From positions 1 to 21,161 of the IMG/VR virus record IMGVR_UViG_3300044640_000457: a stretch of DNA of 21,161 nt, one strand, 5' to 3'. Each line of letters opens with the position of its first letter. Positions within the stretch are counted from its first letter, which is position 1. The translations under genes and the position numbers were made by a program. Under the pieces are notes generated by a model, which worked only from the letters and a program-made list of their open reading frames with translations, did not search any database and had not been told where the DNA came from. Below, one piece after another: positions 7,876-16,248 of this stretch. This DNA is from a virus.

Positions 7876-7913
7876 CTGTGGTGGAGGTTTTTCCCTTTAA
7901 TTCTCCACCACAG
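7876..7913 (+). terminator. Perfect 11-bp hairpin, possible partial terminator
   Basis: CTGTGGTGGAG (7876-7886) and CTCCACCACAG (7903-7913) form a perfect GC-rich stem with a 16-base loop. It lies in the gap between the decoration gene and the next gene. There is no U-tract after the stem, so full intrinsic termination is unlikely; attenuation or stabilisation of the head-gene message is more plausible. Confidence 0.45.
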
Positions 7914-7944
7914 CGTCACTTTCCAGCCCTGAAAGGTATTTAAT

Positions 7945-8538
7945 ATGGAACAACAAGTAAGACCTCCTTATGTCACTTTCGAAGTTCGGTCTATTGAAGA
8001 TCGTGCAGCAAGTATGGCAGCAGGACATTTCGTCGGCAAAGACGTTAATTACGCCATAGTCACTCCGAGCGGGTCTAAAGATCGCATTGAGAAGGTCGCA
8101 GAGGAATGGCTAGACGGCATGGCTGAAGGTGTTCGGCAAGAACGTATTCCGGGAGAGTGGCTTGAAGCCTACACTCGGAAATATAAGATTTGGTGTGAAA
8201 CTCGTGAAGTTCCCGAGGACGGGACTCCTATCATGAGTTGGCCAGCGCTCAGCCCTTCACAGGCCAAGGCCATTCTCGACGCCAACGTGCGGACTTTGGA
8301 AGATCTAGTCGCGGCGAATGAGTCTACCCTAACTGCGATAGGTATGGGATCTCGATCTTTGAAAGAGAAAGCCAAGGCTTGGCTCGACTCAGCCGACACC
8401 ACAGGCAAAACGGCGGAAGAGTTAAATGACCTCCGCCAGCAAGTTCAAACACTAACCAAATCAGTCGAAACCCTTACAAAAGCGAAGGAAAAGGCTGAAG
8501 CCGCTTTGGAAGCTTCACAGGACGAAAAGGACTCTTAA
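7945..8538 (+). CDS. Conserved-position head/connector protein with HhH-like and coiled-coil parts (197 aa)
   Basis: I do not recognise a named family for the whole protein. The N-terminal part (1-75) is mixed alpha/beta and polar. Residues about 95-150 (SPSQAKAILDANVRTLEDL, then ESTLTAIGMGSRSLKEKA) look like a helix-hairpin-helix fold of the kind that in other proteins binds DNA or partners. The C-terminal 45 residues (LNDLRQQVQTLTKSVETLTK and a Lys/Glu-rich tail) form a clear heptad coiled coil. It lies between head and tail-adaptor genes, so a neck, completion or assembly role is a reasonable inference. Start is supported by GAAAGG upstream and the 85-base gap before it. Confidence 0.55.
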   Translation: MEQQVRPPYVTFEVRSIEDRAASMAAGHFVGKDVNYAIVTPSGSKDRIEKVAEEWLDGMAEGVRQERIPGEWLEAYTRKYKIWCETREVPEDGTPIMSWPALSPSQAKAILDANVRTLEDLVAANESTLTAIGMGSRSLKEKAKAWLDSADTTGKTAEELNDLRQQVQTLTKSVETLTKAKEKAEAALEASQDEKDS

Positions 8539-8540
8539 CC

Positions 8541-9260
8541 ATGTCGCTGCTGACTGTGATACAAGATCACTGCCGGATACATGCACTTAATGTGCCTAAT
8601 TCAGTAATCGATGGAGCTGACACCACTGTCCAGCAGCTTCTCGGCATCGCTCAGCAGCTTGTTGATGATATAACAGACGAGTCGAAATTTCAAGGCATTA
8701 CGCGCGAAGGTAACTTCACAATGATCGCCTCGGAAAGTCAGGGGAAGCTCACAACTCTCGCAAATACAGAAGGGTTTATGTATGCCTACACAGGAACTTT
8801 TTTCGACAGAACCCTCCGCCGGCCTCTTTACGGACCTTTGACAGAGATAGAGTGGCAGCAGGTCAAGGCCATACCTAATCCCGGACCTTTCTATAAATTC
8901 CGCTTAAGGGGGGATGAGATGCTCATCAATCCCGTCCCCTCCACTCCTTTCAGTCAGGTTTACTTCGAATACGCAAGTTCATGGGCTATTCTCGACAATG
9001 ACGGAGTTACTTACAAACCTCGATTTGTCGAGGATAGTGACACTTTCGCCCTTCCAGAGAAAATCTTACTTCGTGGTATTATGTATCGCTGGAAGCAGAT
9101 CAAAGGTCTGCCGTATCAAGCAGATGAGGAGAAATTCTACTCCATGCTGAATAATCACATAGCGCGGAATAAGGTTCCAAGGGATTACAACATTTCCCAA
9201 ACATCTTTGCCAGATATAAGTCCGGGGATTTTTGTCCCTTCCGGCAACTGGAACGTATAA
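8541..9260 (+). CDS. Head-to-tail adaptor, P22 gp4-like / tubular A-like (239 aa)
   Basis: This protein is expected to bind the portal ring and extend the DNA channel, like P22 gp4 or T7 gp11. It shows the usual features of the group: an N-terminal helical region beginning LLTVIQDHCRIHALNVPNSV, a central DRTLRRPLYGPLTEIEWQ segment near 93-110, an LRGDEMLINPVPS turn, a beta strand with FEYASSWAI near 143-151, and a C-terminal helical part (LPEKILLRGIMYRWKQIKGL, then a second helix) ending in a proline-rich tail. Size fits. It starts two bases after the previous stop, and its stop overlaps the next start (TAATG at 9258-9262). Confidence 0.8.
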   Translation: MSLLTVIQDHCRIHALNVPNSVIDGADTTVQQLLGIAQQLVDDITDESKFQGITREGNFTMIASESQGKLTTLANTEGFMYAYTGTFFDRTLRRPLYGPLTEIEWQQVKAIPNPGPFYKFRLRGDEMLINPVPSTPFSQVYFEYASSWAILDNDGVTYKPRFVEDSDTFALPEKILLRGIMYRWKQIKGLPYQADEEKFYSMLNNHIARNKVPRDYNISQTSLPDISPGIFVPSGNWNV

Positions 9261-10846
9261 TGCGCGGTCCGAGGCGAGGGCCTTCCCAGCGATCAGGGTA
9301 TAAGTCAATACCCCAAAACGAAGCTACGGCGCGGACTACTACTGTTCCGGCCCCTGTCGGCGGATGGAATGCAAGGGACTCATTAGCTTCTATGCCTGCC
9401 CTTGATGCTGTGGTTATGGATAACTTTTTTCCGGGAACTTCTGACGTGAGTCTACGCCCAGGCTCAAGTAACTGGCTAACCGGACTCCCCTCAAACGCTC
9501 GTGCGTTTTTACCTTATAACAAGCCGATTGGGGGCACTCTATTTGTTTCCACCAGCACAGGCATCTATAATGCAACTTCCTCAGGCCCAGCGGGTTCAGC
9601 AGTAACTACTTGCACTAATGGGGAATGGAACTCCGTCAGCTTCATCAACACCGCAGGGGCTTTTCTCGTAGCTGTGAATGGGGTAGATAAGCTAAAACTC
9701 TACAATGGAACTTCTTGGACTGACGTAGATGCTGTCTCCACGCCAGCTATTTCGGGGGTTGTGACAAGTAATCTCGAAAACCTCTGCATACACAAAAGGC
9801 GGCTATGGTTCACAGAAAAATCCTCTATGGACCTTTGGTATTTGGCGACTGATGCTATTGGAGGGGCCGCAACTCGGTTCCCTGTCGGACCTTTATTCGC
9901 CCGTGGCGGTAGGGTTGTTGCGGTAGCCAGTTGGACAATCGACGGTGGCAAGGGTGTGGATGACTTGCTCGTTATAGTAAGTTCGGGAGGGGAATTGGCG
10001 GTATACCAAGGCACTGATCCAGCATCCACAGCTAACTTTGCTTTAGTCGGTATTTACTATGTTGGGGAGCCTATTGGTAAAAGGTGCCTGACTCGCTATG
10101 GTGGAGATTTATTGTATCTCTCAAAACAAGGCTGCTTCCCGCTGTCTAAGCAATTACTATCCGCTACCATTGACAGATCACAAGCAATCAGCTTCAAGAT
10201 CGACGGAGCATTTTTAGCCGCTACTTCAGCTTATGGAGGTGTTAGTGGTTGGGAGGCTGTGACTTATCCTGACGCTAATGCTCTTATAGTTAATGTGCCT
10301 ATATCGGCTGATAACGTATCTTATCAATACATAATGAATAATATCACCAAAGCTTGGTGCAGATTTGTCGGTTGGAATGCTCGATGCTTTACGGTATTTA
10401 ACGGCGAATTATACTTTGCCGGCCAGACTGTTGTAAAAAAAGCTTGGGGAGGGTTGAGTGACTCTGGCTTGCCAATAACCGGACAGATTGCACAGGCTTA
10501 TAACAAGCTAGGAGTAGGTGGGCAGAAAAATGTAAGCTTGGCGAGAGCAAACGTAGCGGTTGAGGGACAAGCTACGCTGGCCTTAAGTCTCGACGTAGAT
10601 TATAAAGACAACACATCCTCTACCCAAAATACCTATCTCCCCTCGCTGAATATGAGTCTATGGAACACAAGTTTGTGGGATACAGCTGTCTGGTCTTCGG
10701 GTATAAACTCCGTTGAAAGTAAATGGCTGACTGTTCCGAACGATCTCGGATATTTGTATTCACTGAAGATGCAGCTTGTAACTTCCGCTGCGAGGTTTTC
10801 GTGGACCTCCACCGACTTCGCCGTCAGGCCCGCAGGGATTTTATGA
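9260..10846 (+). CDS. Tail hub / DNA-stabilisation protein, P22 gp10-like propeller (528 aa)
   Basis: The protein probably caps the adaptor and closes the tail channel, as P22 gp10 or T7 gp12 does. After a basic N-terminus (1-30), the segment PAPVGGWNARDSLASM, then AVVMDNFFPGTSDVSLRPG (about 31-70) is a strong signature of this family. The rest is a run of beta-rich repeats with NGVDKLKLYNGTSW, LCIHKRRLWFTEKSSMDLWY and DLLYLSKQGCFPLS segments, in keeping with a multi-blade propeller. The start is inside the previous gene's stop codon and has only weak ribosome binding, so translational coupling is likely. The end overlaps the acetyltransferase start (ATGA). Confidence 0.82.
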   Translation: MRGPRRGPSQRSGYKSIPQNEATARTTTVPAPVGGWNARDSLASMPALDAVVMDNFFPGTSDVSLRPGSSNWLTGLPSNARAFLPYNKPIGGTLFVSTSTGIYNATSSGPAGSAVTTCTNGEWNSVSFINTAGAFLVAVNGVDKLKLYNGTSWTDVDAVSTPAISGVVTSNLENLCIHKRRLWFTEKSSMDLWYLATDAIGGAATRFPVGPLFARGGRVVAVASWTIDGGKGVDDLLVIVSSGGELAVYQGTDPASTANFALVGIYYVGEPIGKRCLTRYGGDLLYLSKQGCFPLSKQLLSATIDRSQAISFKIDGAFLAATSAYGGVSGWEAVTYPDANALIVNVPISADNVSYQYIMNNITKAWCRFVGWNARCFTVFNGELYFAGQTVVKKAWGGLSDSGLPITGQIAQAYNKLGVGGQKNVSLARANVAVEGQATLALSLDVDYKDNTSSTQNTYLPSLNMSLWNTSLWDTAVWSSGINSVESKWLTVPNDLGYLYSLKMQLVTSAARFSWTSTDFAVRPAGIL

Positions 10847-11304
10847 AGATAATAGTTACCGGCTACGACAATATCTTCGGCCCGTGGCTGATGGATAAGG
10901 TTGAAGGCCATTGGATGCTCAATAAAGGCATTACTATCGGACTTTACGATACAGTGCTTGACTCGCCAGTCGCAGCGGTTTATTACGAGGGATGTAATGG
11001 AGCTTCGATCATGCTTCACTGCGCAGGGGAAGGGAAAGCATGGTTAAATAGAGAATTCCTCTGGTATGTTTTTCATTACCCTTTTGAAGAGTTAAAAGTA
11101 AACAAAATCATGTCGCCGGTAGAAAGCGACAATACCGATAGCCGAAGGTTTATAGAGCATATTGGATTTAGTCTAGAGGCCACCCTTCAAGACGCCAGCC
11201 CGAAAGGGGATTTACTGATTTACACGATTGCTAAATCAGACTGTAAATGGCTTAATTTGAAGGATAAGTATCGTGGGCAAGCCAAAGGCTCCAGCAGCGC
11301 CTGA
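10843..11304 (+). CDS. GNAT-family acetyltransferase-like phage protein (153 aa)
   Basis: I choose the ATG at 10843, overlapping the preceding TGA, because AGGGA lies five bases upstream; a longer in-frame version starting at 10723 would overlap the hub gene by over 120 bases and has no support. The C-terminal half has the GNAT end motif, SPVESDNTDSRRFIEHIGFS (91-110), followed by a strand and a hydrophobic ending. GNAT enzymes transfer an acetyl group from acetyl-CoA to amines of proteins or small molecules. The classic CoA pyrophosphate loop is not clear (the AGEGKAWLN segment at 61-69 is the best candidate). Target unknown. Placement between tail hub and ejection genes recurs in podoviruses, suggesting modification of a virion or host protein. 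Confidence 0.68.
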   Translation: MKIIVTGYDNIFGPWLMDKVEGHWMLNKGITIGLYDTVLDSPVAAVYYEGCNGASIMLHCAGEGKAWLNREFLWYVFHYPFEELKVNKIMSPVESDNTDSRRFIEHIGFSLEATLQDASPKGDLLIYTIAKSDCKWLNLKDKYRGQAKGSSSA

Positions 11305-12562
11305 TTACACAGCAGCGGCTCAAAAGCAGGGCGAGGCGAATCTTAACTCCGCTCTCGCAACTAATTACTTAAACCAGCCTAATCAGGTCGGTCCGGATGG
11401 AAGTTTAACTTTTTCATACGATTATGAGAATGGGCAGAGGCTTCCAGACGGGACAGTAATTCCCCGCACGACTGCGACCACGGCGCTTAGTGAGTCACAG
11501 CAAAAGCTGTATGACCAGAACAATCAAATCGCCACAGCATTGAATGACCTTGCGTCGAGAGGGATTGGGTATGTAGACCAAGCCAGTGCAACTCCTGTTG
11601 ACGTTGGAAGCTTGCCGAAGATGGCGACAGGTCCGCAAGTCCAGTCTATGGATGGCTCGATAACCCCGACAAATCTTACCGGAACTATAGCAAGTGCGGG
11701 ACCTTTGGCCGGTAGGGTCTCAAATGCCGACTTCCAAAACCAGTATGATTTCTCCAAAGCCTCTCGTGCGCCTACATTTGATGACTTCGCAACGGACAGA
11801 GATCGGGTAACCGAAGCTCTTATGTCCCGTATGCGTCCGGAGCTGGAACGGCAGCGACAGTCTCGCGAAACTGTTCTAGCCAATCAAGGGCTCAACATGG
11901 GCTCTGATGCCTACCGACGCGAGCAAGAAATTCTCGGCCAAAACGACAATGATGCCTTTATGCAGTCGATACTTGCAGGGACTGGGGAGCAGCAGAGACA
12001 ATTTACCAATGCTATGAACTTACGTAACCAAGGCGTTGGTGAGGCCATGTCGCAGGGGAGTTTGTTTAACACCGCACAGGCGTCTAAGTTTGGTCAGGAT
12101 ATGGCCGCGGCGGAGCTTACAAACGCACAGCAGCAACAGCAATTCGGGCAGAACGCGGCACAAGCACAGTTTGGTAATGAAGCCGCTGTGCAGGATTTTG
12201 CACAGAAACTTCAAGCTCTGCAAGCCGGAAATCAAGCTAGAGAGTCTACGTTTAATCAAGGACTTGCCAGCGGACAGTTCCAAAACCAAGCCAGGGCACA
12301 GGCACTTCAGGAAGCGGATTACCTCAAAAATCAGCCACTGAATATGCTGAATGCTCTACGCAGTGGTAATCAGGTTTCAATGCCTCAGTTCGGGAATGTC
12401 TCTACAGGAGCTCAAGTAGCCGCAGCCCCTGTCTACGCCGCCACGAACGATCAATACGGAGCGCAGATGGATGCCTATAAAGCCAAGATGGCTAACTTCA
12501 GCGCGATGCTTGGGGGGCTTGGTTCCCTCGGCGGGGCGGCTATTGGCAAGTGGGGGAAGTAA
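11273..12562 (+). CDS. Virion protein, probable DNA-ejection/internal protein 1 (429 aa)
   Basis: This begins with GTG (MGKPKAPAAPDYTAA); AAGGAT lies eight bases before and the start overlaps the acetyltransferase gene by 32 bases. The pattern is that of a conserved phage protein found after the tail hub: an N-terminus with NLNSALATNYLNQPNQVGPD and SLTFSYDYENG (about 23-54), a central SRMRPELERQRQSRETVLAN, then NQGLNMGSDAYRREQE segment (about 182-214), a long Gln/Ala helical region with loosely repeated FGQNAAQAQFGNEAA-like units (about 280-340), a QPLNMLNALRSGNQVS motif (about 352-367) and a Gly-rich hydrophobic end (LGGLGSLGGAAIG) that could insert in a membrane. Role in ejection is inferred from context. 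Confidence 0.68.
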   Translation: MGKPKAPAAPDYTAAAQKQGEANLNSALATNYLNQPNQVGPDGSLTFSYDYENGQRLPDGTVIPRTTATTALSESQQKLYDQNNQIATALNDLASRGIGYVDQASATPVDVGSLPKMATGPQVQSMDGSITPTNLTGTIASAGPLAGRVSNADFQNQYDFSKASRAPTFDDFATDRDRVTEALMSRMRPELERQRQSRETVLANQGLNMGSDAYRREQEILGQNDNDAFMQSILAGTGEQQRQFTNAMNLRNQGVGEAMSQGSLFNTAQASKFGQDMAAAELTNAQQQQQFGQNAAQAQFGNEAAVQDFAQKLQALQAGNQARESTFNQGLASGQFQNQARAQALQEADYLKNQPLNMLNALRSGNQVSMPQFGNVSTGAQVAAAPVYAATNDQYGAQMDAYKAKMANFSAMLGGLGSLGGAAIGKWGK

Positions 12563-12568
12563 ATAACT

Positions 12569-13894
12569 ATGCTTAAAGATAATGAAACTCCTACCCTAGC
12601 GAATAAAGGGCAAACTCCTTACATCCCTACAGGGTATGAAAGCCTGCAAGGCAGCGTTGCCCGCAAACGTCGTATTGGAGAAGCCCTCATGCAGCAAGGT
12701 CTAGCAGGACCGCAGGGCGATGTTCGGTCGTGGGCACAGCTTCTCGGCAGCCTCGCGCAAACATGGGCAGGTAAGTCGATACAGAAAGATGCTGATAAGG
12801 AAGAAGCTAGTATTCAAGAGCAGATAAAACAAGAAGTCACTAGAGCCAATCAGGGGTTTGAAGCCGACCTTGCAGCGGGGTTGGAACCTGCACAGCTTGT
12901 CCAGAAATGGGGAAGCAATCAGTGGTTGAGAGCTAGACTCGATCCTTATGAGAAAGCACTTGGAGAAGGGCTGAAGAATAAACAAGAATTCAATACTCCG
13001 GTTGAGATGCTCGGAGCAGACGGTAAGCCTGTTACTGTTCAAACAAATAAGGCAGGGGACATCCGTCCGGCGACTGGAGGCTTTCAACTCCCTCCTGTTA
13101 TTACCAATGTTAATGATGTGGCTGTGGCGCTGCAAAGACAGACTCCGGGCACTGTTCTACCACAGAACCTTACCGAGTCCGTCATTCGCGGTCCGGATGG
13201 TAAGCCTGTAGTTAACCCCGAGGCACTCTCGGCAAAAGTCAAAGTCGCGGCTGCTGGCGCACCGAACTCTCAAGTTACGGTTAATACCGGCAAAGAGCTC
13301 GGCGCTGAAATGGCGACAATGCTGTCGACGAGTTTTGGGCAGGCAGAAGGTGCGATCTCTACCCTCGGGGCTACTGACCGAATAGAAGCTGCCTTGAATA
13401 CCGGAAAGGCCCGGACTGGTCCTTGGACCGGCTGGAAGAATTACGTAGAGAAAGCCTTTGGAATTAACGCGGAAGGCGTGGCACAGCGTCGAGCGATTGA
13501 GCAGGGTATAGCGCAGCTTGGTATTGACGCTAGAAAGGTTCTCGAAGGTCAAGGTGCTGTGTCTAACTCCGAAGCTACAGCTGTGGAAAAAGCCTACTCT
13601 GGCAATATTGATGAGATGACGGAAGGTGAAATTCGCATAGTCATTGACGTAGCGCGGAGAGGGGCTAAGTCTAAAGTCGATGCGCATAATCGGCAACTTG
13701 AAGCCGCTAGTCGTATTCCCGGAGCGGGAGACTTTATCCCGTCCTTCGAGCTTCCGGAAAAGTATCGCCAGCGGAAAGTTGTTCCGACGAAGCGGACAGA
13801 CTCCTCGCCAGCGCGAACGGGCCTGCCTCCGAAAGGGGCAACATTGACGTCGAAGTATTCTAAGCTTCTCCCACCACCTAGAGGGAGTCAATAA
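12569..13894 (+). CDS. Probable internal virion / ejection protein 2 (441 aa)
   Basis: No named domain is certain. The N-terminus has SLQGSVARKRRIGEALMQQG and a GDVRSWAQLLGSLAQTWAGK segment (about 26-68), then charged helix (69-130), a middle with GADGKPVTVQTNKAGDIRPA, and a helical C-terminal half with ARKVLEGQGAVSNSEATAVE, a short motif I have the impression of seeing in other phage virion proteins. The last 50 residues are basic and proline-rich. Mostly helical, soluble and lacking a signal peptide, it suits a protein packaged inside the head. Position between two other ejection candidates supports the call. GGGGGAAG lies upstream of the ATG, six bases after the previous stop; its own stop overlaps the next start (TAATG at 13892-13896). 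Confidence 0.55.
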   Translation: MLKDNETPTLANKGQTPYIPTGYESLQGSVARKRRIGEALMQQGLAGPQGDVRSWAQLLGSLAQTWAGKSIQKDADKEEASIQEQIKQEVTRANQGFEADLAAGLEPAQLVQKWGSNQWLRARLDPYEKALGEGLKNKQEFNTPVEMLGADGKPVTVQTNKAGDIRPATGGFQLPPVITNVNDVAVALQRQTPGTVLPQNLTESVIRGPDGKPVVNPEALSAKVKVAAAGAPNSQVTVNTGKELGAEMATMLSTSFGQAEGAISTLGATDRIEAALNTGKARTGPWTGWKNYVEKAFGINAEGVAQRRAIEQGIAQLGIDARKVLEGQGAVSNSEATAVEKAYSGNIDEMTEGEIRIVIDVARRGAKSKVDAHNRQLEAASRIPGAGDFIPSFELPEKYRQRKVVPTKRTDSSPARTGLPPKGATLTSKYSKLLPPPRGSQ

Positions 13895-16248
13895 TGTTGT
13901 TATCGCCTACAGCCAATGGCCCTGCCGCGTGGCAATCTGGCCCTATTGAAGCTTCTGTCGTGGAGGAAAACCTTCGCAAGATGGCTACGATTGAGGACCA
14001 GAATGCCTATCTAGAATCCCTTCCACCAGAAGCTGTGGAGGGTTGGGCGTCATGGAAGGCTTCAGTCGGCCAGACTGAGGGAGTTCCGGCTGACCAGGCT
14101 CCACCAGTGTTTGAAGGGACTAATGTTTCTAGACTAGCGCCTCGACGGATGCCGTATATCGAGGCTAATCAAGCTGTTGCTGATGGGCTTGAGTCTACGG
14201 TAGACCCTCAACAGCTTAATCAGATGAAATCCATGCAAGCTGCGGCAGATGCAGCTAGCGGTAAACCTTCGAAAGAGCCGGAAGGACTTCCAAGCAAGGG
14301 ATTGCTCGACAACGACCTTGGAATGTATCTTCGTGCAGCCGCCACAGGTGCTACGGCTTTGCCTGCGCTGCCTATTAACCTGTTCACGAGTATGCTGCCC
14401 TTCGGCGGGGATGGGGATGCCGTGGGGGCTATTATAGATCAAACAGGGGCTAAAAGGCCTCAGACCAGAGATGAGCGGATAATGTCCGACATTATCGCAG
14501 GGGTTGCGGGTTCGGGGGCGGTTATAGGGGGCGGAAAAGCTCTTGGCAGTTTAGGCTTCAAGGGAGCAGAAAAAAGCCTTGTCGGCAGTCCGGTCTCGCA
14601 GCTTATCGGTGGAGGCACTGGAGCGGCTGCGGCAGGGACTGTTCGGGAAGAAGGCGGAAGCCAGACCGAGCAGATTATTGCAGCTTTGCTCGCGGGCGGC
14701 ATACCTGCAGGAGCCTCGATGGCGAATAGAGCCGCTTTTACGCGAGGGGTTGATAGACCAGCTATGCAAGAGCGTATGGCTAATTTTGAAGCTGCGGGAA
14801 CTACTCCAACGATCGGACAACTCACTGGCGGGGATAAGGCCCAAGGAACCGAGGCGTTCCTAGCCCAGTTCTACGGCTCAAGTCCGGTGATTAAAAGCCG
14901 ACTTGCCGCGCAGGAGGAAGCAGTTCTTGGCGCTAACCAAAAGGTCGCGGACAGTCTCGCGCCGCTTGACCTCGCAACGGGCGAACCAGTCCGAATGTCT
15001 AAGGCAGAGCTTAATAATCTTATTGAAAATACTTGGAATAACTCCGGCAAGAAAGCCATTAGCCAGACCCGAACGGACTTTGCGAACAACTTAGCGGATA
15101 AAGTTAGCCCCCGCGCGGGCGTAGGTATGAGTAGTTTTCAGGATATTACAGATGAGCTTACGGCTATAGACCCCGGAGCCAAGAACTTATCAAAAAATCC
15201 TGTATTTAATCCGAATTTGAAGCAGTTTACAGAACTTAAAAATGACTTGAAAAAAGACCTTGCCGCAAGTATAAAATTACAGATCGCTGGCGGCGTTCCC
15301 CTAGAACTTGCAAAAGGCAAACTTCCTTTTGAGGCTGTTAGGAAACTTAAAACCCAACTGGGTGCTCAGATGGACAATTCAACTTTTGGGGCACAGAACG
15401 TCTCTGAGGCGGAGCAGAGAAGGCTTTTCGGCGCTATTGCAGAGGATATTAAGGCCTTCATTAAAACGCAAGGTGTTGACGCTGAAGCAGCTTTTAATGA
15501 TTGGAATAAGTGGGAAATTAACTATCATAAAGAAGCGGCTGCCTTGCGATCCGTCTTAGGCAAGAATGGCGGCCGCGACAAGGTATACAAAGCCGCTTTT
15601 GCTGGAGTGAATGAAGGTCCTACAATTATTAAATCGGTCTATAACAACCTTGACAAGGGTGCTAGAGATGCTTTAACTAGCGCTTGGCTTTCCAGGGCTA
15701 TGAAAGTTGTGAATAAAAGCGATCCGGATGAGACTAGCCTTGGCCAAATGTTTGGCAATTATCGCAATATGAGTGATGAAGCTAAGGAAGTTATGTTTGC
15801 GCCGGAAGTGCGGGAGCAGCTTGATAAGCTAAACTCTGCTGCACGGACCATCCTGAAATCGGAAAAAGAATTTGGAATGAAGGCCGGAGGACGCTCCGGA
15901 AGTCTGGGAGGTCAAGGGCCTATTTACGCAGGAGGGAGTCTAATCTCGTCTGGAATTGGACTTGCCTCTGGGACTACAAGTCTTGCTGCGGGTGCGGAGC
16001 CTGCAACAGCCCTCTTTAACACTCTTGCGGCAATCGCAGGAACGGCTGTGGGCGCAAACATCCTCGCCCGTTACATGACCAACCCTAAGACAGTCCGCTG
16101 GATGGCGTCTAACGCAAAACTGCCTCCCGCCGCCCTGCCTATCGCAATCAACCTTCTAGGCCAAGAAGCCCGCAAATCACAAGACCCTGATATGATCGAA
16201 TTTGCAAGGCTCATGGAAGAAGCCTCACAAGATAACGGAGAAGAATAA
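13894..16248 (+). CDS. Large membrane-active ejection protein, P22 gp16/gp20-type role (784 aa)
   Basis: This is the largest protein here. It has several Gly/Ala-rich hydrophobic stretches able to enter membranes: about residues 146-170, 198-222, 235-250 and 259-275, and a further pair near the C-terminus, about 680-700 and 708-727. Between them is a long soluble helical region (about 285-650) with FGNYRNMSDEAKEVMFAP, a motif I believe recurs in phage ejection proteins. No lytic transglycosylase or peptidase motif is visible. In P22-like and T7-like phages the third of three such genes makes part of the trans-envelope conduit; that role is inferred from size, membrane segments and order. The stop is followed by the fibre gene in a TAATG overlap. 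Confidence 0.7.
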   Translation: MLLSPTANGPAAWQSGPIEASVVEENLRKMATIEDQNAYLESLPPEAVEGWASWKASVGQTEGVPADQAPPVFEGTNVSRLAPRRMPYIEANQAVADGLESTVDPQQLNQMKSMQAAADAASGKPSKEPEGLPSKGLLDNDLGMYLRAAATGATALPALPINLFTSMLPFGGDGDAVGAIIDQTGAKRPQTRDERIMSDIIAGVAGSGAVIGGGKALGSLGFKGAEKSLVGSPVSQLIGGGTGAAAAGTVREEGGSQTEQIIAALLAGGIPAGASMANRAAFTRGVDRPAMQERMANFEAAGTTPTIGQLTGGDKAQGTEAFLAQFYGSSPVIKSRLAAQEEAVLGANQKVADSLAPLDLATGEPVRMSKAELNNLIENTWNNSGKKAISQTRTDFANNLADKVSPRAGVGMSSFQDITDELTAIDPGAKNLSKNPVFNPNLKQFTELKNDLKKDLAASIKLQIAGGVPLELAKGKLPFEAVRKLKTQLGAQMDNSTFGAQNVSEAEQRRLFGAIAEDIKAFIKTQGVDAEAAFNDWNKWEINYHKEAAALRSVLGKNGGRDKVYKAAFAGVNEGPTIIKSVYNNLDKGARDALTSAWLSRAMKVVNKSDPDETSLGQMFGNYRNMSDEAKEVMFAPEVREQLDKLNSAARTILKSEKEFGMKAGGRSGSLGGQGPIYAGGSLISSGIGLASGTTSLAAGAEPATALFNTLAAIAGTAVGANILARYMTNPKTVRWMASNAKLPPAALPIAINLLGQEARKSQDPDMIEFARLMEEASQDNGEE

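Noticed and set aside
10723-10842. Longer start for the acetyltransferase-like gene
   Set aside because: It would overlap the hub gene by more than 120 bases; the ATG at 10843 has AGGGA upstream and a typical ATGA overlap.
13157-13891. Minus-strand frame of 244 residues opposite ejection protein 2
   Set aside because: It is a long shadow frame made possible by codon composition; the + strand frame has correct overlaps and family-like motifs, while this one shows no domain.
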